Source: Shewanella sp. VB17
GTDB taxonomy: Bacteria; Pseudomonadota; Gammaproteobacteria; Enterobacterales; Shewanellaceae
Direction: 5' to 3'
NCBI RefSeq assembly: GCF_013248905.1
Contig: NZ_JABRVS010000001.1
Span: 3,844,001-3,908,000, forward strand
Length of the DNA stretch: 64,000 nucleotides
The position numbers were made by a program, and so were the translations under genes. The notes under the pieces are model-generated. The model was not told the DNA's origin. It saw only the letters and a list, made by a program, of their open reading frames with translations, and ran no database searches. This document shows, piece by piece, positions 56,764 through 64,000 of the stretch (the first letter of the stretch is position 1; the number at the start of each line of letters is the position of its first letter).

Positions 56764-57240
56764 ATGGGGTTAATAACAGAAGATAAAGAGATAAAAGATC
56801 ACATAAAAGAGGATTTAGATCTCCTCAGCGATGAAGAAGCCTTACCCATCAGGCAAGATCCTATCATTGAAAAACTGCTACAAAAATTGCCGCCTCAGAT
56901 AGCTGATAGCTATACAGATATACAGCTTCAAGGTATTCGGGTTTCTCTTGGTGATCGTACTTGGGGAAAACATTTTATCGATAATCGAGGCGCTTTGGCT
57001 TTCCCTTTTATTCGTTGGCGTTTTTTTTATGTTTTTTTACTTGGAAAAAACAGGCGTGCCTACACTCGCCGCGAAAGACATGCCTCAATGTTAATGTTTA
57101 TAGGCCTGATGGTGAGTTTTATCGCCATCAGCCTACTGGTTGGCATCTTTACTCTCTATATCCTTAAATCAGCACTGGGTGTCGATTTACTAGAAGGAAC
57201 ATCACTCGGAGTCTGGGATTGGTTTAAAGAGCTATTTTAA
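56764..57240 (+). CDS. Uncharacterised membrane-anchored protein
   Basis: The protein of about 158 residues begins with an acidic cytosolic part (MGLITEDKEIKDHIKEDLDL). A basic segment follows (LLGKNRRAYTRRERHA), then one strong transmembrane helix (about residues 108-133, MLMFIGLMVSFIAISLLVGI) and a short tail. Domain unknown. The ATG at 56764 has a modest AGG upstream and is preferred over one at 56704. Confidence 0.6.
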   Translation: MGLITEDKEIKDHIKEDLDLLSDEEALPIRQDPIIEKLLQKLPPQIADSYTDIQLQGIRVSLGDRTWGKHFIDNRGALAFPFIRWRFFYVFLLGKNRRAYTRRERHASMLMFIGLMVSFIAISLLVGIFTLYILKSALGVDLLEGTSLGVWDWFKELF

Positions 57241-57285
57241 GCCCCTAATATCATAGTTATATCAGAGGCTAATGAATATTAACCG

Positions 57286-58002
57286 TTATTTATCTACCAT
57301 TGGCTCATTCGGGTTAGGCAGAGAAATAATGACTTGCTCGCTTAATGTTTTCCATCTTAGATATTCAGGATGTTCTTTATTTCGTAATTCCGGATACACC
57401 TTACGCATCTTAAATATCAATTTTTTAGCTTCGTTCCATTGATCTTTTTTCACTAAATTTTCAAGATGATTCAGTGCTTGTTTAGCACTCACAACCGCCT
57501 CCCGTTGTGGCATTCTATTGTTCGGTTGGCTCTTTGCTAAGGATCCGATACTCATTTTCACGTCTTCACTTAGCGGCTCAGTTCGTTCAGTATTAATATC
57601 CGTTTGTACTTGTTGCTCTTGAACACCGGAACTGATCTGCATTAAAGCAGGTCCTGTCTTATCATGCCTGATAGACTCTTTTTGTAATGGCGTTCTCATC
57701 TGCATCATAGCTGGAGTATAAATCTCATCTGATACTATCTCCTGCGTCATCTCTTGGTTAACCAATAGCGAGGTTGCCACAAGCATCACCGAAGCTGCTG
57801 ATGAAATTGGCCAGCGATAGCGACGCCAAACACTGCTTTCAACAACAAAATGATTATCCTCCATTTTTTCTACTGCGCTTTTGGCCAACGTCATGATAGC
57901 ATCATCAAGCTCTGCACTTGCATTTTCCTCTGCCTGAGCACGGTACCAAAGCTGAAGGTCACGATCAAATTCAGCAGGCTTACTTGCATTATCATCTTGC
58001 AT
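57286..58002 (-). CDS. Putative anti-sigma factor (single-pass membrane protein)
   Basis: The protein of about 238 residues has a cytosolic N-terminus with short helices, one transmembrane segment (about residues 82-100, PISSAASVMLVATSLLVNQ) and a periplasmic C-terminal part without a recognised fold. It starts inside the end of the ECF sigma gene (11-base overlap, AGGAGG six bases before ATG), the usual coupling of sigma and anti-sigma. Regulation of the sigma factor by sequestration is inferred. No zinc-binding ZAS motif (H-x3-C-x2-C) is visible. Confidence 0.65.
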   Translation of the reverse strand: MQDDNASKPAEFDRDLQLWYRAQAEENASAELDDAIMTLAKSAVEKMEDNHFVVESSVWRRYRWPISSAASVMLVATSLLVNQEMTQEIVSDEIYTPAMMQMRTPLQKESIRHDKTGPALMQISSGVQEQQVQTDINTERTEPLSEDVKMSIGSLAKSQPNNRMPQREAVVSAKQALNHLENLVKKDQWNEAKKLIFKMRKVYPELRNKEHPEYLRWKTLSEQVIISLPNPNEPMVDK

Positions 58003-58600
58003 TTTCAACCTCCTGCCACTTATTCATCACACAGGCTTTTAACCCCTGATTCGCATAGCGAATACGACTCTTGGCAGCTTCAAGTGTACTGCCGACGACT
58101 TCGGCAATCCCACTAGCAGTAAACCCACCTTCCATATTCAACAACAAGGCCTCTTTTTGCACACTAGGCAAGAGTGCAATACAATGTTTGAGCAACTTAG
58201 CCTTAGCATCCTCGATTAATTGAGTATCGGGTGATTCTGTATTATTGGAAAGAAATGAATCAGCATCATGCTCTTCACTGAACACATCACTAAAGAGATC
58301 TACAGGCTTTACAGCTCTAATATGATCAACAAGTAAATTATGAGCAATGCGATATAACCAAGTCGTAAATTTTGCACTACTTTCATACCTTACAGCGGCT
58401 TTAATCACCCGGCTCCAAGTTTCTTGATAAAGATCCTCCGCCAACTGAAGATCGCCAATCTGGCGTACAAAGTAGCGATAAAGTCCCCCTTTATATTTTT
58501 GATACAAGGACTCAAATGCAGAGACATCCCCTTGAGCATATCGAAACATCAATTGTTGATCAACGTCAGCCTCGACCCGCTTATCTAATGCTTCTGCCAC
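57992..58600 (-). CDS. ECF RNA polymerase sigma factor
   Basis: The protein of about 202 residues has sigma-70 region 2 (FESLYQKYKGGLYRYFVRQI, then LAEDLYQETWSRVIKAAVRY, WLYRIAHNLLVDHIR) and region 4 (LLPSVQKEALLLNMEGGFTA, then GSTLEAAKSRIRYANQGLKA). It resembles the RpoE-like ECF group. A GTG at 58600 has GGAGAG upstream and is preferred; the frame extends to a TTG at 58612. It overlaps the putative anti-sigma gene. The target regulon is unknown. Confidence 0.9.
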   Translation of the reverse strand: MAEALDKRVEADVDQQLMFRYAQGDVSAFESLYQKYKGGLYRYFVRQIGDLQLAEDLYQETWSRVIKAAVRYESSAKFTTWLYRIAHNLLVDHIRAVKPVDLFSDVFSEEHDADSFLSNNTESPDTQLIEDAKAKLLKHCIALLPSVQKEALLLNMEGGFTASGIAEVVGSTLEAAKSRIRYANQGLKACVMNKWQEVENAR

Positions 58601-58612
58601 ATGACTCTCCAA

Positions 58613-59291
58613 ATAAATACTTTGACCTTAGTTGTCTGTATTACTCCAAGGCGTTAATGATCGAAAGTGTGCACCGCTAAACCCTCTTTGTCTATCCCAA
58701 GTTCATCTGATTGCTCCATGTAGTGTGACAACGGCTTTGCCAACAACCTTGCAGTTTTACTCAAAATCCTCACTCTCTTAATCAAAGCTGCTTAATGCCG
58801 ACTGTAATGGTTTAATGAAACTGTATTGGTTACTGGCTATCAGTAGGAGCAAAAGTTAACCCACTGCTCCACCCTGATAATTCCCTTATTGTGGTATCAG
58901 TAGCTTTGAGCTTTGATACTCTTTTGCTTGAGATCAACTCCGCTGGTGATTGGTCACTGCCTGCGACTAAGGCAAAACTTGAACTCATTACTGATGTTAT
59001 TAAACATATTGAAATATAAAACCTTTGCTATTCGCACCGTCATTTAATTTAACTTACATGAGACTATCTAATGACATTCAACGGTTGTCGTTGTAAAGGT
59101 ATAAACGGAGGTAAAGCAGAAAGTGGTTAAGAAATATCATTAATGCACCATCCAGCTATCATAAACGTAATAAACTTAATCAACTTGAGCAATTTGCCTG
59201 CAAGGCTTCGATTAACCAGCTTGTATGTGTATAATCATGCGAAAATTTCACCTATGTCGTGTTTTTAAGCTCACCCTACGAAGGAGTATGT
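58613..59291. other. Intergenic with a possible gene remnant
   Basis: A 66-codon plus-strand frame (58819-59019), ending HIEI and a stop, reads GAKVNPLLHPDNSLIVVSVA and then LEINSAGDWSLPATKAKLEL. It has no start codon before an upstream stop, so it looks like a truncated C-terminus of an unknown gene. The last part should hold the purEK promoter, but no clear PurR box was seen. Confidence 0.35.
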
Positions 59292-59774
59292 ATGAAAGTT
59301 GGTATCATTATGGGTTCCAAATCAGACTGGCCAACCATGGAACATGCGGCGCAAATGTTAGATACATTTGGTATTGCCTATGAAACACGCGTGGTTTCAG
59401 CACATCGCACCCCACAGCTACTCGCTGAATACTCCTCAACTGCTGCAGAGCGTGGCATAAAAGTCATTATTGCTGGTGCAGGTGGTGCTGCGCACCTTCC
59501 AGGAATGGTTGCCGCACATACCAGCTTACCAGTGTTGGGAGTACCGGTTAAATCTAAAGCCCTAAACGGGATAGACTCCTTACTTTCTATTTGCCAAATG
59601 CCTAAAGGTGTCGCGGTAGGTACCTTAGCTATTGGCGATCCTGGTGCTGCCAATGCAGGTTTATTAGCGGCACAGATTTTAGGGTGTCAGCAACCTGAAA
59701 TTTTTGCAAAAATAGAGGCTTTCCGTCAGGCACAAACTGACTCCATACTTCTTAACCCGGATCCTGCTATTTAA
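59292..59774 (+). CDS. purE: PurE, N5-carboxyaminoimidazole ribonucleotide mutase
   Basis: The protein of about 160 residues has the PurE signatures [51 protein letters not shown] and [20 protein letters not shown], then [20 protein letters not shown]. It converts N5-CAIR to CAIR in purine synthesis. AAGGAG five bases before the ATG at 59292 decides the start. purK follows after one base, and the two act in sequence. Confidence 0.95.
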   Translation: MKVGIIMGSKSDWPTMEHAAQMLDTFGIAYETRVVSAHRTPQLLAEYSSTAAERGIKVIIAGAGGAAHLPGMVAAHTSLPVLGVPVKSKALNGIDSLLSICQMPKGVAVGTLAIGDPGAANAGLLAAQILGCQQPEIFAKIEAFRQAQTDSILLNPDPAI

Positions 59775-59775
59775 T

Positions 59776-60924
59776 ATGAACATATTAATTTTAGGTGCTG
59801 GACAACTAGCACGTATGATGAGTTTAGAGGGGGCGCCGCTGAATTTAAATGTGCGCGCTTTTGATGTTAGCTCTCAAAAAATCATTCATCCACTTACCTA
59901 TCAAGTGTTTGAACAAAGCTTAGAACAAGCTATCTCCACCGTTGATGTGATCACTTCTGAGTTTGAACATATCCCTGATGATGTCTTGGCTCTGTGCTGT
60001 CAAAGTGGCAAGTTTCATCCCGGTAAAGCAGCCATTAAAACAGGGGGGGATCGCAGTATTGAGAAAGATCTACTCGATAGAACTGATGTCCCATCAGCAC
60101 CCTATCAGTTGATCACACAAAAACAGCATCTCTTAGATGCCGTTTCTGTGCTCGATTTACCCCTTGTAATAAAAACTTGCCAAGCAGGGTATGATGGCAA
60201 GGGACAGTGGCGTTTAAAATCGTTAGATCAAGTTGAATCTATTTGGGCTGAAATGGCCGGATTTATTGCGAGTGGGACTGAGAGCTTCCCCCACACCATC
60301 ATTGCTGAGAAGATGATCCCATTTGATCGTGAAGTATCTCTGATTGGTGTCCGTGATAAAAAGGGGAATGTAAAAACCTACCCTATCACTGAAAACCAGC
60401 ATACCAATGGCATCCTCACTCTATCTCTAGCGGTTAAGGTGGATGATAACATCCAACAACAAGCAATCAATGCCTTTAACAAGCTGGCTGTATCTATGGA
60501 TTATGTTGGCGTACTGGCTATCGAGTTTTTTGAGGTTTCAGGCACCTTGATGGTCAACGAAATCGCCCCTCGCGTACATAATTCGGGTCATTGGACCCAA
60601 CAAGGGACTGCTTGTAGTCAATTTGAAAACCACCTACGTGCGGTGACTGGATTGCCTTTAGGAGATACTCGCGCACAAAAGCCGAGTGTGATGATCAATG
60701 TATTGGGTCAATCTACTATCCCAACGCAGGTACTAGCGATTGATGATGTTAAAAGTCACTGGTATGGTAAAACACAACGAACTGGCCGTAAAATGGGTCA
60801 TATTAATGTATCTGCTGAAGACAACATCGCGTTAGGCCATAAACTACTGCTACTGTCAGAAATACTACCTGAACAAGATTATCCTGGCGTTCGGGCAATG
60901 TCAGAGCGCTTGTTACAAGGTTAA
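59776..60924 (+). CDS. purK: PurK, N5-carboxyaminoimidazole ribonucleotide synthase
   Basis: The 382-residue ATP-grasp enzyme has the N-terminal ILGAGQLARMMSLEGAPLNL, SEFEHIPDDVL, KTCQAGYDGKGQWRLKS, AEKMIPFDREVSLIGVRDKK and NEIAPRVHNSGHWTQQ. It makes N5-CAIR from AIR, bicarbonate and ATP. It is co-transcribed with purE, and a hairpin follows its stop. Confidence 0.95.
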   Translation: MNILILGAGQLARMMSLEGAPLNLNVRAFDVSSQKIIHPLTYQVFEQSLEQAISTVDVITSEFEHIPDDVLALCCQSGKFHPGKAAIKTGGDRSIEKDLLDRTDVPSAPYQLITQKQHLLDAVSVLDLPLVIKTCQAGYDGKGQWRLKSLDQVESIWAEMAGFIASGTESFPHTIIAEKMIPFDREVSLIGVRDKKGNVKTYPITENQHTNGILTLSLAVKVDDNIQQQAINAFNKLAVSMDYVGVLAIEFFEVSGTLMVNEIAPRVHNSGHWTQQGTACSQFENHLRAVTGLPLGDTRAQKPSVMINVLGQSTIPTQVLAIDDVKSHWYGKTQRTGRKMGHINVSAEDNIALGHKLLLLSEILPEQDYPGVRAMSERLLQG

Positions 60925-60929
60925 CTGGC

Positions 60930-60961
60930 GGCTAGATAATACTAATTGGTATTATCTAGCC
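60930..60961 (+). terminator. Hairpin after purEK
   Basis: A perfect 13-bp stem (GGCTAGATAATAC / GTATTATCTAGCC) has a six-base loop. The following T run is weak. It starts six bases behind the purK stop. Confidence 0.65.
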
Positions 60962-60979
60962 GATATTACACTTTTATAT

Positions 60980-61010
60980 TTCGGTTTTTTATGCTTTAAA
61001 ATCAACCGAA
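60980..61010 (-). terminator. Weak hairpin at the end of the lytic transglycosylase gene
   Basis: TTCGGTT and AACCGAA pair across a 17-base loop. The stem overlaps the last codons of the minus-strand gene ending at 61002. It may serve as a terminator for that strand. Confidence 0.35.
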
Positions 61011-61619
61011 AAATAACCGCCATAACCAAGATGAGTCAAGATCTTCCTTACAGGTTCGATACTGCTCTGCATAGCGCTTAGATCTATCATCCACCTTTTT
61101 AGCAACCTTGACCAACCAAGCTTTTTTATTATAAGTTTTACGCTTATATCCACCCCAACCCTCGTGATAATTAAGGTATTGATTACGCGCATCCCACTTA
61201 GAGACACCATTGATTTTATTAGTTTTATAGATAAACCAGCCCATAAAATCCATGGCGTCATCAAAGTCACTGCGACTTGACCATGAATTACCCGTCTCAT
61301 TGACATAATCATCCCACGTCATGGTTTTTGCTTGAGCATATCCATAAGCATCGCTGGCACGACCTATAGGAATAAAACCCAGAAAATATTCCATTGGTGG
61401 AGCGGCATTATGCTTAAATGAGCTTTCTTGATACATCATAGCCAAAGGAACGTGTACAGGAACTCCCCATTTCTCCTGAGTATTTTTAGCAGCTTCATAC
61501 CAAGAGCGATTTTCTTGATAAATAGAGCATAAATTCTCAGGCTCTCGTGGAGGCGATGTGGCACAACCTGACGTTAAAATAGCCAAAATTATCACCACAA
61601 TGTAAGAAGGAACTGTCAT
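61002..61619 (-). CDS. Lytic transglycosylase-like lipoprotein
   Basis: The 205-residue protein has a lipoprotein signal peptide with lipobox LTSGC at about residue 19. The mature domain resembles lytic transglycosylases: VPLAMMYQESSFKHNAAPPM, with the Glu of the Y-Q-E-S-S-F motif as expected catalytic residue, then AYGYAQAKTMTWDDY and LNYHEGWGGY. It should act on peptidoglycan from the periplasmic face of the outer membrane. It lies 95 bases behind another lipoprotein gene. Confidence 0.8.
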   Translation of the reverse strand: MTVPSYIVVIILAILTSGCATSPPREPENLCSIYQENRSWYEAAKNTQEKWGVPVHVPLAMMYQESSFKHNAAPPMEYFLGFIPIGRASDAYGYAQAKTMTWDDYVNETGNSWSSRSDFDDAMDFMGWFIYKTNKINGVSKWDARNQYLNYHEGWGGYKRKTYNKKAWLVKVAKKVDDRSKRYAEQYRTCKEDLDSSWLWRLFFG

Positions 61620-61714
61620 TAATTCAAATACCGAAAATCTTAATTATCGAAGACATAGTGTCACATTGATGAAGAAAAGAAGCAACTCTCACCCAATAAG
61701 TTCAAAATACAACA

Positions 61715-62152
61715 TTACTTAACCTCAGGCAGTTCACACTCATCCTCTTCTTGTCGCCAAATTTTAGGCTCCCAAAAACCAGTGTCTACACCTCGGTATA
61801 TTTTATCTGTATTAAACTTAGCAGCGAAATGATATCTCCGATTAGCCTCAACTGTGATTGATAGCTCTTTAGGTGTTCTCGCAGCCAACTTTACTTTTAA
61901 TGCAGGAGAGCTAATTAGTTCAGCTAAAGTGAATGTATACTCTCCTGGAGAAAGTTGATAATTTGGCTTAGAAATAACAGGTTGACCGTTTAAATGTGTC
62001 ACTACAGCACGATACAAATCTTGCTCAGGGCTAGGCTCTAGATAACCAGATACCGTACCACAATACCGACGAGTATCTGGTTGTGAAGCACAACCAGATA
62101 TGAGTATCGCTAGCCCTAAAAACAGTAAATAATAATAGGATTGTGGTTTCAT
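61715..62152 (-). CDS. Uncharacterised lipoprotein
   Basis: The 145-residue protein has a lipoprotein signal peptide with lipobox LISGC (Cys 21). The mature part is beta-rich: QDLYRAVVTHLNGQPVI, LSPGEYTFTLAELISSPALK, ELSITVEANRRYHFAAKFN and a C-terminal PKIWRQEEDECELPEV. No family name can be given. Its ATG directly abuts the gshA stop, so the two are co-transcribed, but no functional link is evident. Confidence 0.7.
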   Translation of the reverse strand: MKPQSYYYLLFLGLAILISGCASQPDTRRYCGTVSGYLEPSPEQDLYRAVVTHLNGQPVISKPNYQLSPGEYTFTLAELISSPALKVKLAARTPKELSITVEANRRYHFAAKFNTDKIYRGVDTGFWEPKIWRQEEDECELPEVK

Positions 62153-63778
62153 TTAAGCACGATTTACTTGTGTATGGCCCGCTAAACAAGGCTCAGCAAA
62201 ATAATCTTCAAGAAACGAATCAAAGCTCTGAGTTGTCTCAGCTTCCATCACTCTTTGTTTTTCGATAGAGTTAGTTGCCGCGTCTCGATACGCTTGCTTA
62301 ACACTTTCAGGTAGTGGGTATTCATTCAATGTTTGGTAGTAAGTTTCGGCTAAAGATTTCACCCAATAACCATGATCAATTTTAGACGTGTTTAGCTCTT
62401 TCATCACCAAGCCAGAAATTGATAATTCAGGGTCATCAACCGCTCTACGCCAATGTATCAGGGCTTCGCGATAACTTTTATCTTCTTCTCTATCAAGTAA
62501 CTCACATAAACAATCAAGTTCATCAAAGAGCTGATTCATCCAGGAGGAAAGTAAAATAGGTTCACCATTTTGGCTTAACTCAAGCTCAGGCTTACGTCCC
62601 TCTAAAATAACACGGTTTAAATTACTCGAAATTTCTGCTTCCTGAAAAGCATCACTCGAAGGAGATACATTTAATAGACAGTGCAATAAAAAGAGATCTA
62701 AAAATCTGATCTGTGAAGCTTCAATGCCTATTGGGCTATGAGGATTCACATCCAATGCCCTTACTTCTATATATTCGATACCTCCTCTGGCCAGTGCTTC
62801 GGAGGGTTTTTCACCATTTTCAGTCACTCGTTTAGCCCGAATAGGTGAATAGAATTCATTTTCAATCTGTAATACATTGGCATTTAACTGGCGATATTCA
62901 CCATCGACTTTAACACCTATGTCTTCAAAATTTTTAGAAGGCTTATCAATTGCCGCTTTTATACCTATCAAATATTTTTCAAGAGAATCGTAGCTAATGT
63001 CTAACTGTTCTTGTTCCTTATTGGTATAACCAAGATCACTCATTCTCAATGAAGTTGCATAAGGAAGATAGAGTGTCCCCTGACCCATTTTCTCAAATGG
63101 AATATCTGTCTCTTGTTGCTTAATAAATGAGCCACATATAGCAGGTGAAGCGCCAAATAAATAAGGTAATACCCACACCATACGGCGATAATTACGAATA
63201 AGTCCAAGATAAGATTCTGAGATAAAATCACTTTTGGCAAGTGAACTACCTGAGAATTCATACAAATTGTTCCAAAGCTCTGATGAAACTGAAAAATTAA
63301 AGTGCACTCCCGAGATAATTTGCATCTGGGCACCATATCGATAAGTCAGTCCCTTACGATACAAACTCTTCATCAACCCTTGATTAGAAATACCATAATC
63401 AGCAATGGGGATATCTTTCACATCACCAACATAGCATGGCATGCTAACTGGCCACAGTCTTTGGTTATCAAGATTTTGAACGGTAAACGCATGGGTATAA
63501 GTCAAATCTTCCAGTAAGTCATCTATGTCACGGTAAACCGGAGTAATAAACTCTAACAATGATTCACTGTAATCTGTGGTGATACGCGAGTGAGTTAACG
63601 CCGATCCTAACGCTTGTGGATGGCTGTCAAGCGCCAAGTGTCCAGAGCGATTAATCCTTAATGCCTCGCGTTCAATACCACGCTGCATCCCTTGTAGTGC
63701 ATGACGACCCTCAGGGTTTGAGAGATGATCAATTAATTCATTGAAAGCGTTCAACATATTCTTCTCTTGTTTCATCAT
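62153..63778 (-). CDS. gshA: Glutamate-cysteine ligase (GshA, type 1)
   Basis: The 541-residue protein has the type 1 GshA features: LQGMQRGIEREALRINRSGH, TTDYSESLLEFITPVY, LWPVSMPCYVGD, ISGVHFNFSVSSELW, FGASPAICGSF and YIEVRALDVNPHSPIGI, then RFLDLFLLHCLL. It makes gamma-glutamylcysteine, the first step of glutathione synthesis. An ATG at 63757 could be the true start, since it has a GAAG-type site and fits family N-termini. It heads an operon with two lipoprotein genes. Confidence 0.95.
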   Translation of the reverse strand: MMKQEKNMLNAFNELIDHLSNPEGRHALQGMQRGIEREALRINRSGHLALDSHPQALGSALTHSRITTDYSESLLEFITPVYRDIDDLLEDLTYTHAFTVQNLDNQRLWPVSMPCYVGDVKDIPIADYGISNQGLMKSLYRKGLTYRYGAQMQIISGVHFNFSVSSELWNNLYEFSGSSLAKSDFISESYLGLIRNYRRMVWVLPYLFGASPAICGSFIKQQETDIPFEKMGQGTLYLPYATSLRMSDLGYTNKEQEQLDISYDSLEKYLIGIKAAIDKPSKNFEDIGVKVDGEYRQLNANVLQIENEFYSPIRAKRVTENGEKPSEALARGGIEYIEVRALDVNPHSPIGIEASQIRFLDLFLLHCLLNVSPSSDAFQEAEISSNLNRVILEGRKPELELSQNGEPILLSSWMNQLFDELDCLCELLDREEDKSYREALIHWRRAVDDPELSISGLVMKELNTSKIDHGYWVKSLAETYYQTLNEYPLPESVKQAYRDAATNSIEKQRVMEAETTQSFDSFLEDYFAEPCLAGHTQVNRA

Positions 63779-64000
63779 TTTCGCTTATATGTAAGTCAGA
63801 GTACACTGAGTTAATTGATGTTGGCAACCTTCATTAACAAGGCAGTTCAACAGGACAAATACACAGTGAATAGACTCCATCTCCTGTGGGATTATTCATC
63901 CTGTAAAGTAGAGCAGTATCATGTTAATGTTTTCACTTAAGCCTAACATTAACATGTTTACTGCCCACTAGCCTTCTAGATATATGGGGCAGTTTATCAA

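Noticed and set aside
59200..59291. PurR box before purEK
   Set aside because: No sequence close to ACGCAAACGTTTGCGT could be found.

Overview
The window looks like a chromosomal segment of a marine, probably cold-adapted Shewanella (Gammaproteobacteria, Alteromonadales). The reasons are the C-terminal part of pfaC followed by pfaD (omega-3 polyunsaturated fatty acid synthase), an Sfp-type phosphopantetheinyl transferase, the long proteobacterial form of QueF beside syd, the rcsF-trmO pair, a lysine riboswitch before an NhaC-family transporter, and LiuR-like and PsrA-like sites before etfBA. I saw no tRNA, rRNA or CRISPR array. Assignments rest on reading translated motifs; no database search was possible.

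Layout. 1-4157: end of the PUFA synthase operon (pfaC, pfaD, terminator). 4158-9292: an islet of dispersed repeats, a frameshifted relic of an integron-type integrase and a small redox cassette (SDR, NTF2-like protein, divergent TetR regulator) with repeated operator-like boxes. 9293-12590: a secreted protein with a chitin-binding-like tail, a complete IS5/IS903-type insertion sequence with 9-bp target duplication, a gene remnant and a methyltransferase. 12819-33287: about 20 kb of surface-sugar genes bracketed by two DUF115/Maf-type proteins. It holds an SDR epimerase, a NeuB-like synthase without SAF domain, a split transketolase, an SDR, three methyltransferases, two ATP-grasp ligases, a GH57-like protein, an SpsF-PseG fusion and, on the opposite strand, pseBC. 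No flippase, polymerase or ordinary glycosyltransferase is present, so a nonulosonate-type sugar for flagellin glycosylation is the best reading.

33833-41273: tdk, the riboswitch-controlled NhaC-family transporter, etfBA, an hns-type gene, a long AT-rich non-coding stretch, then rcsF-trmO. 41361-47798: a GrpB/ATPase/DUF1461 group, a chemoreceptor grouped with a small Cys-rich secreted protein and a solute-binding protein, and a GNAT. 47975-53028: DUF2789, a MITE-like repeat, a Zn-ribbon pair, syd and queF (divergent), the phosphopantetheinyl transferase and hpf. 53661-58600: a DUF3649-PepSY-DUF3325 iron-uptake group, two unknown proteins and an ECF sigma factor with its likely anti-sigma factor. 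59292-63778: purEK, a lytic transglycosylase-like lipoprotein, another lipoprotein and gshA.

How it works together: most flanking genes are core housekeeping genes. The accessory content is concentrated in the 4.2-9.2 kb repeat islet and the 12.8-33.3 kb sugar locus. In the latter, PseB/PseC would make a 4-amino-4,6-dideoxy-HexNAc, the ATP-grasp ligases could acylate it, the PseG-like domain would remove UDP, the NeuB-like enzyme would condense it with PEP, the SpsF domain would add CMP, and the DUF115/Maf proteins would transfer it. The transketolase, SDR, epimerase and methyltransferases suggest further tailoring or a second sugar.
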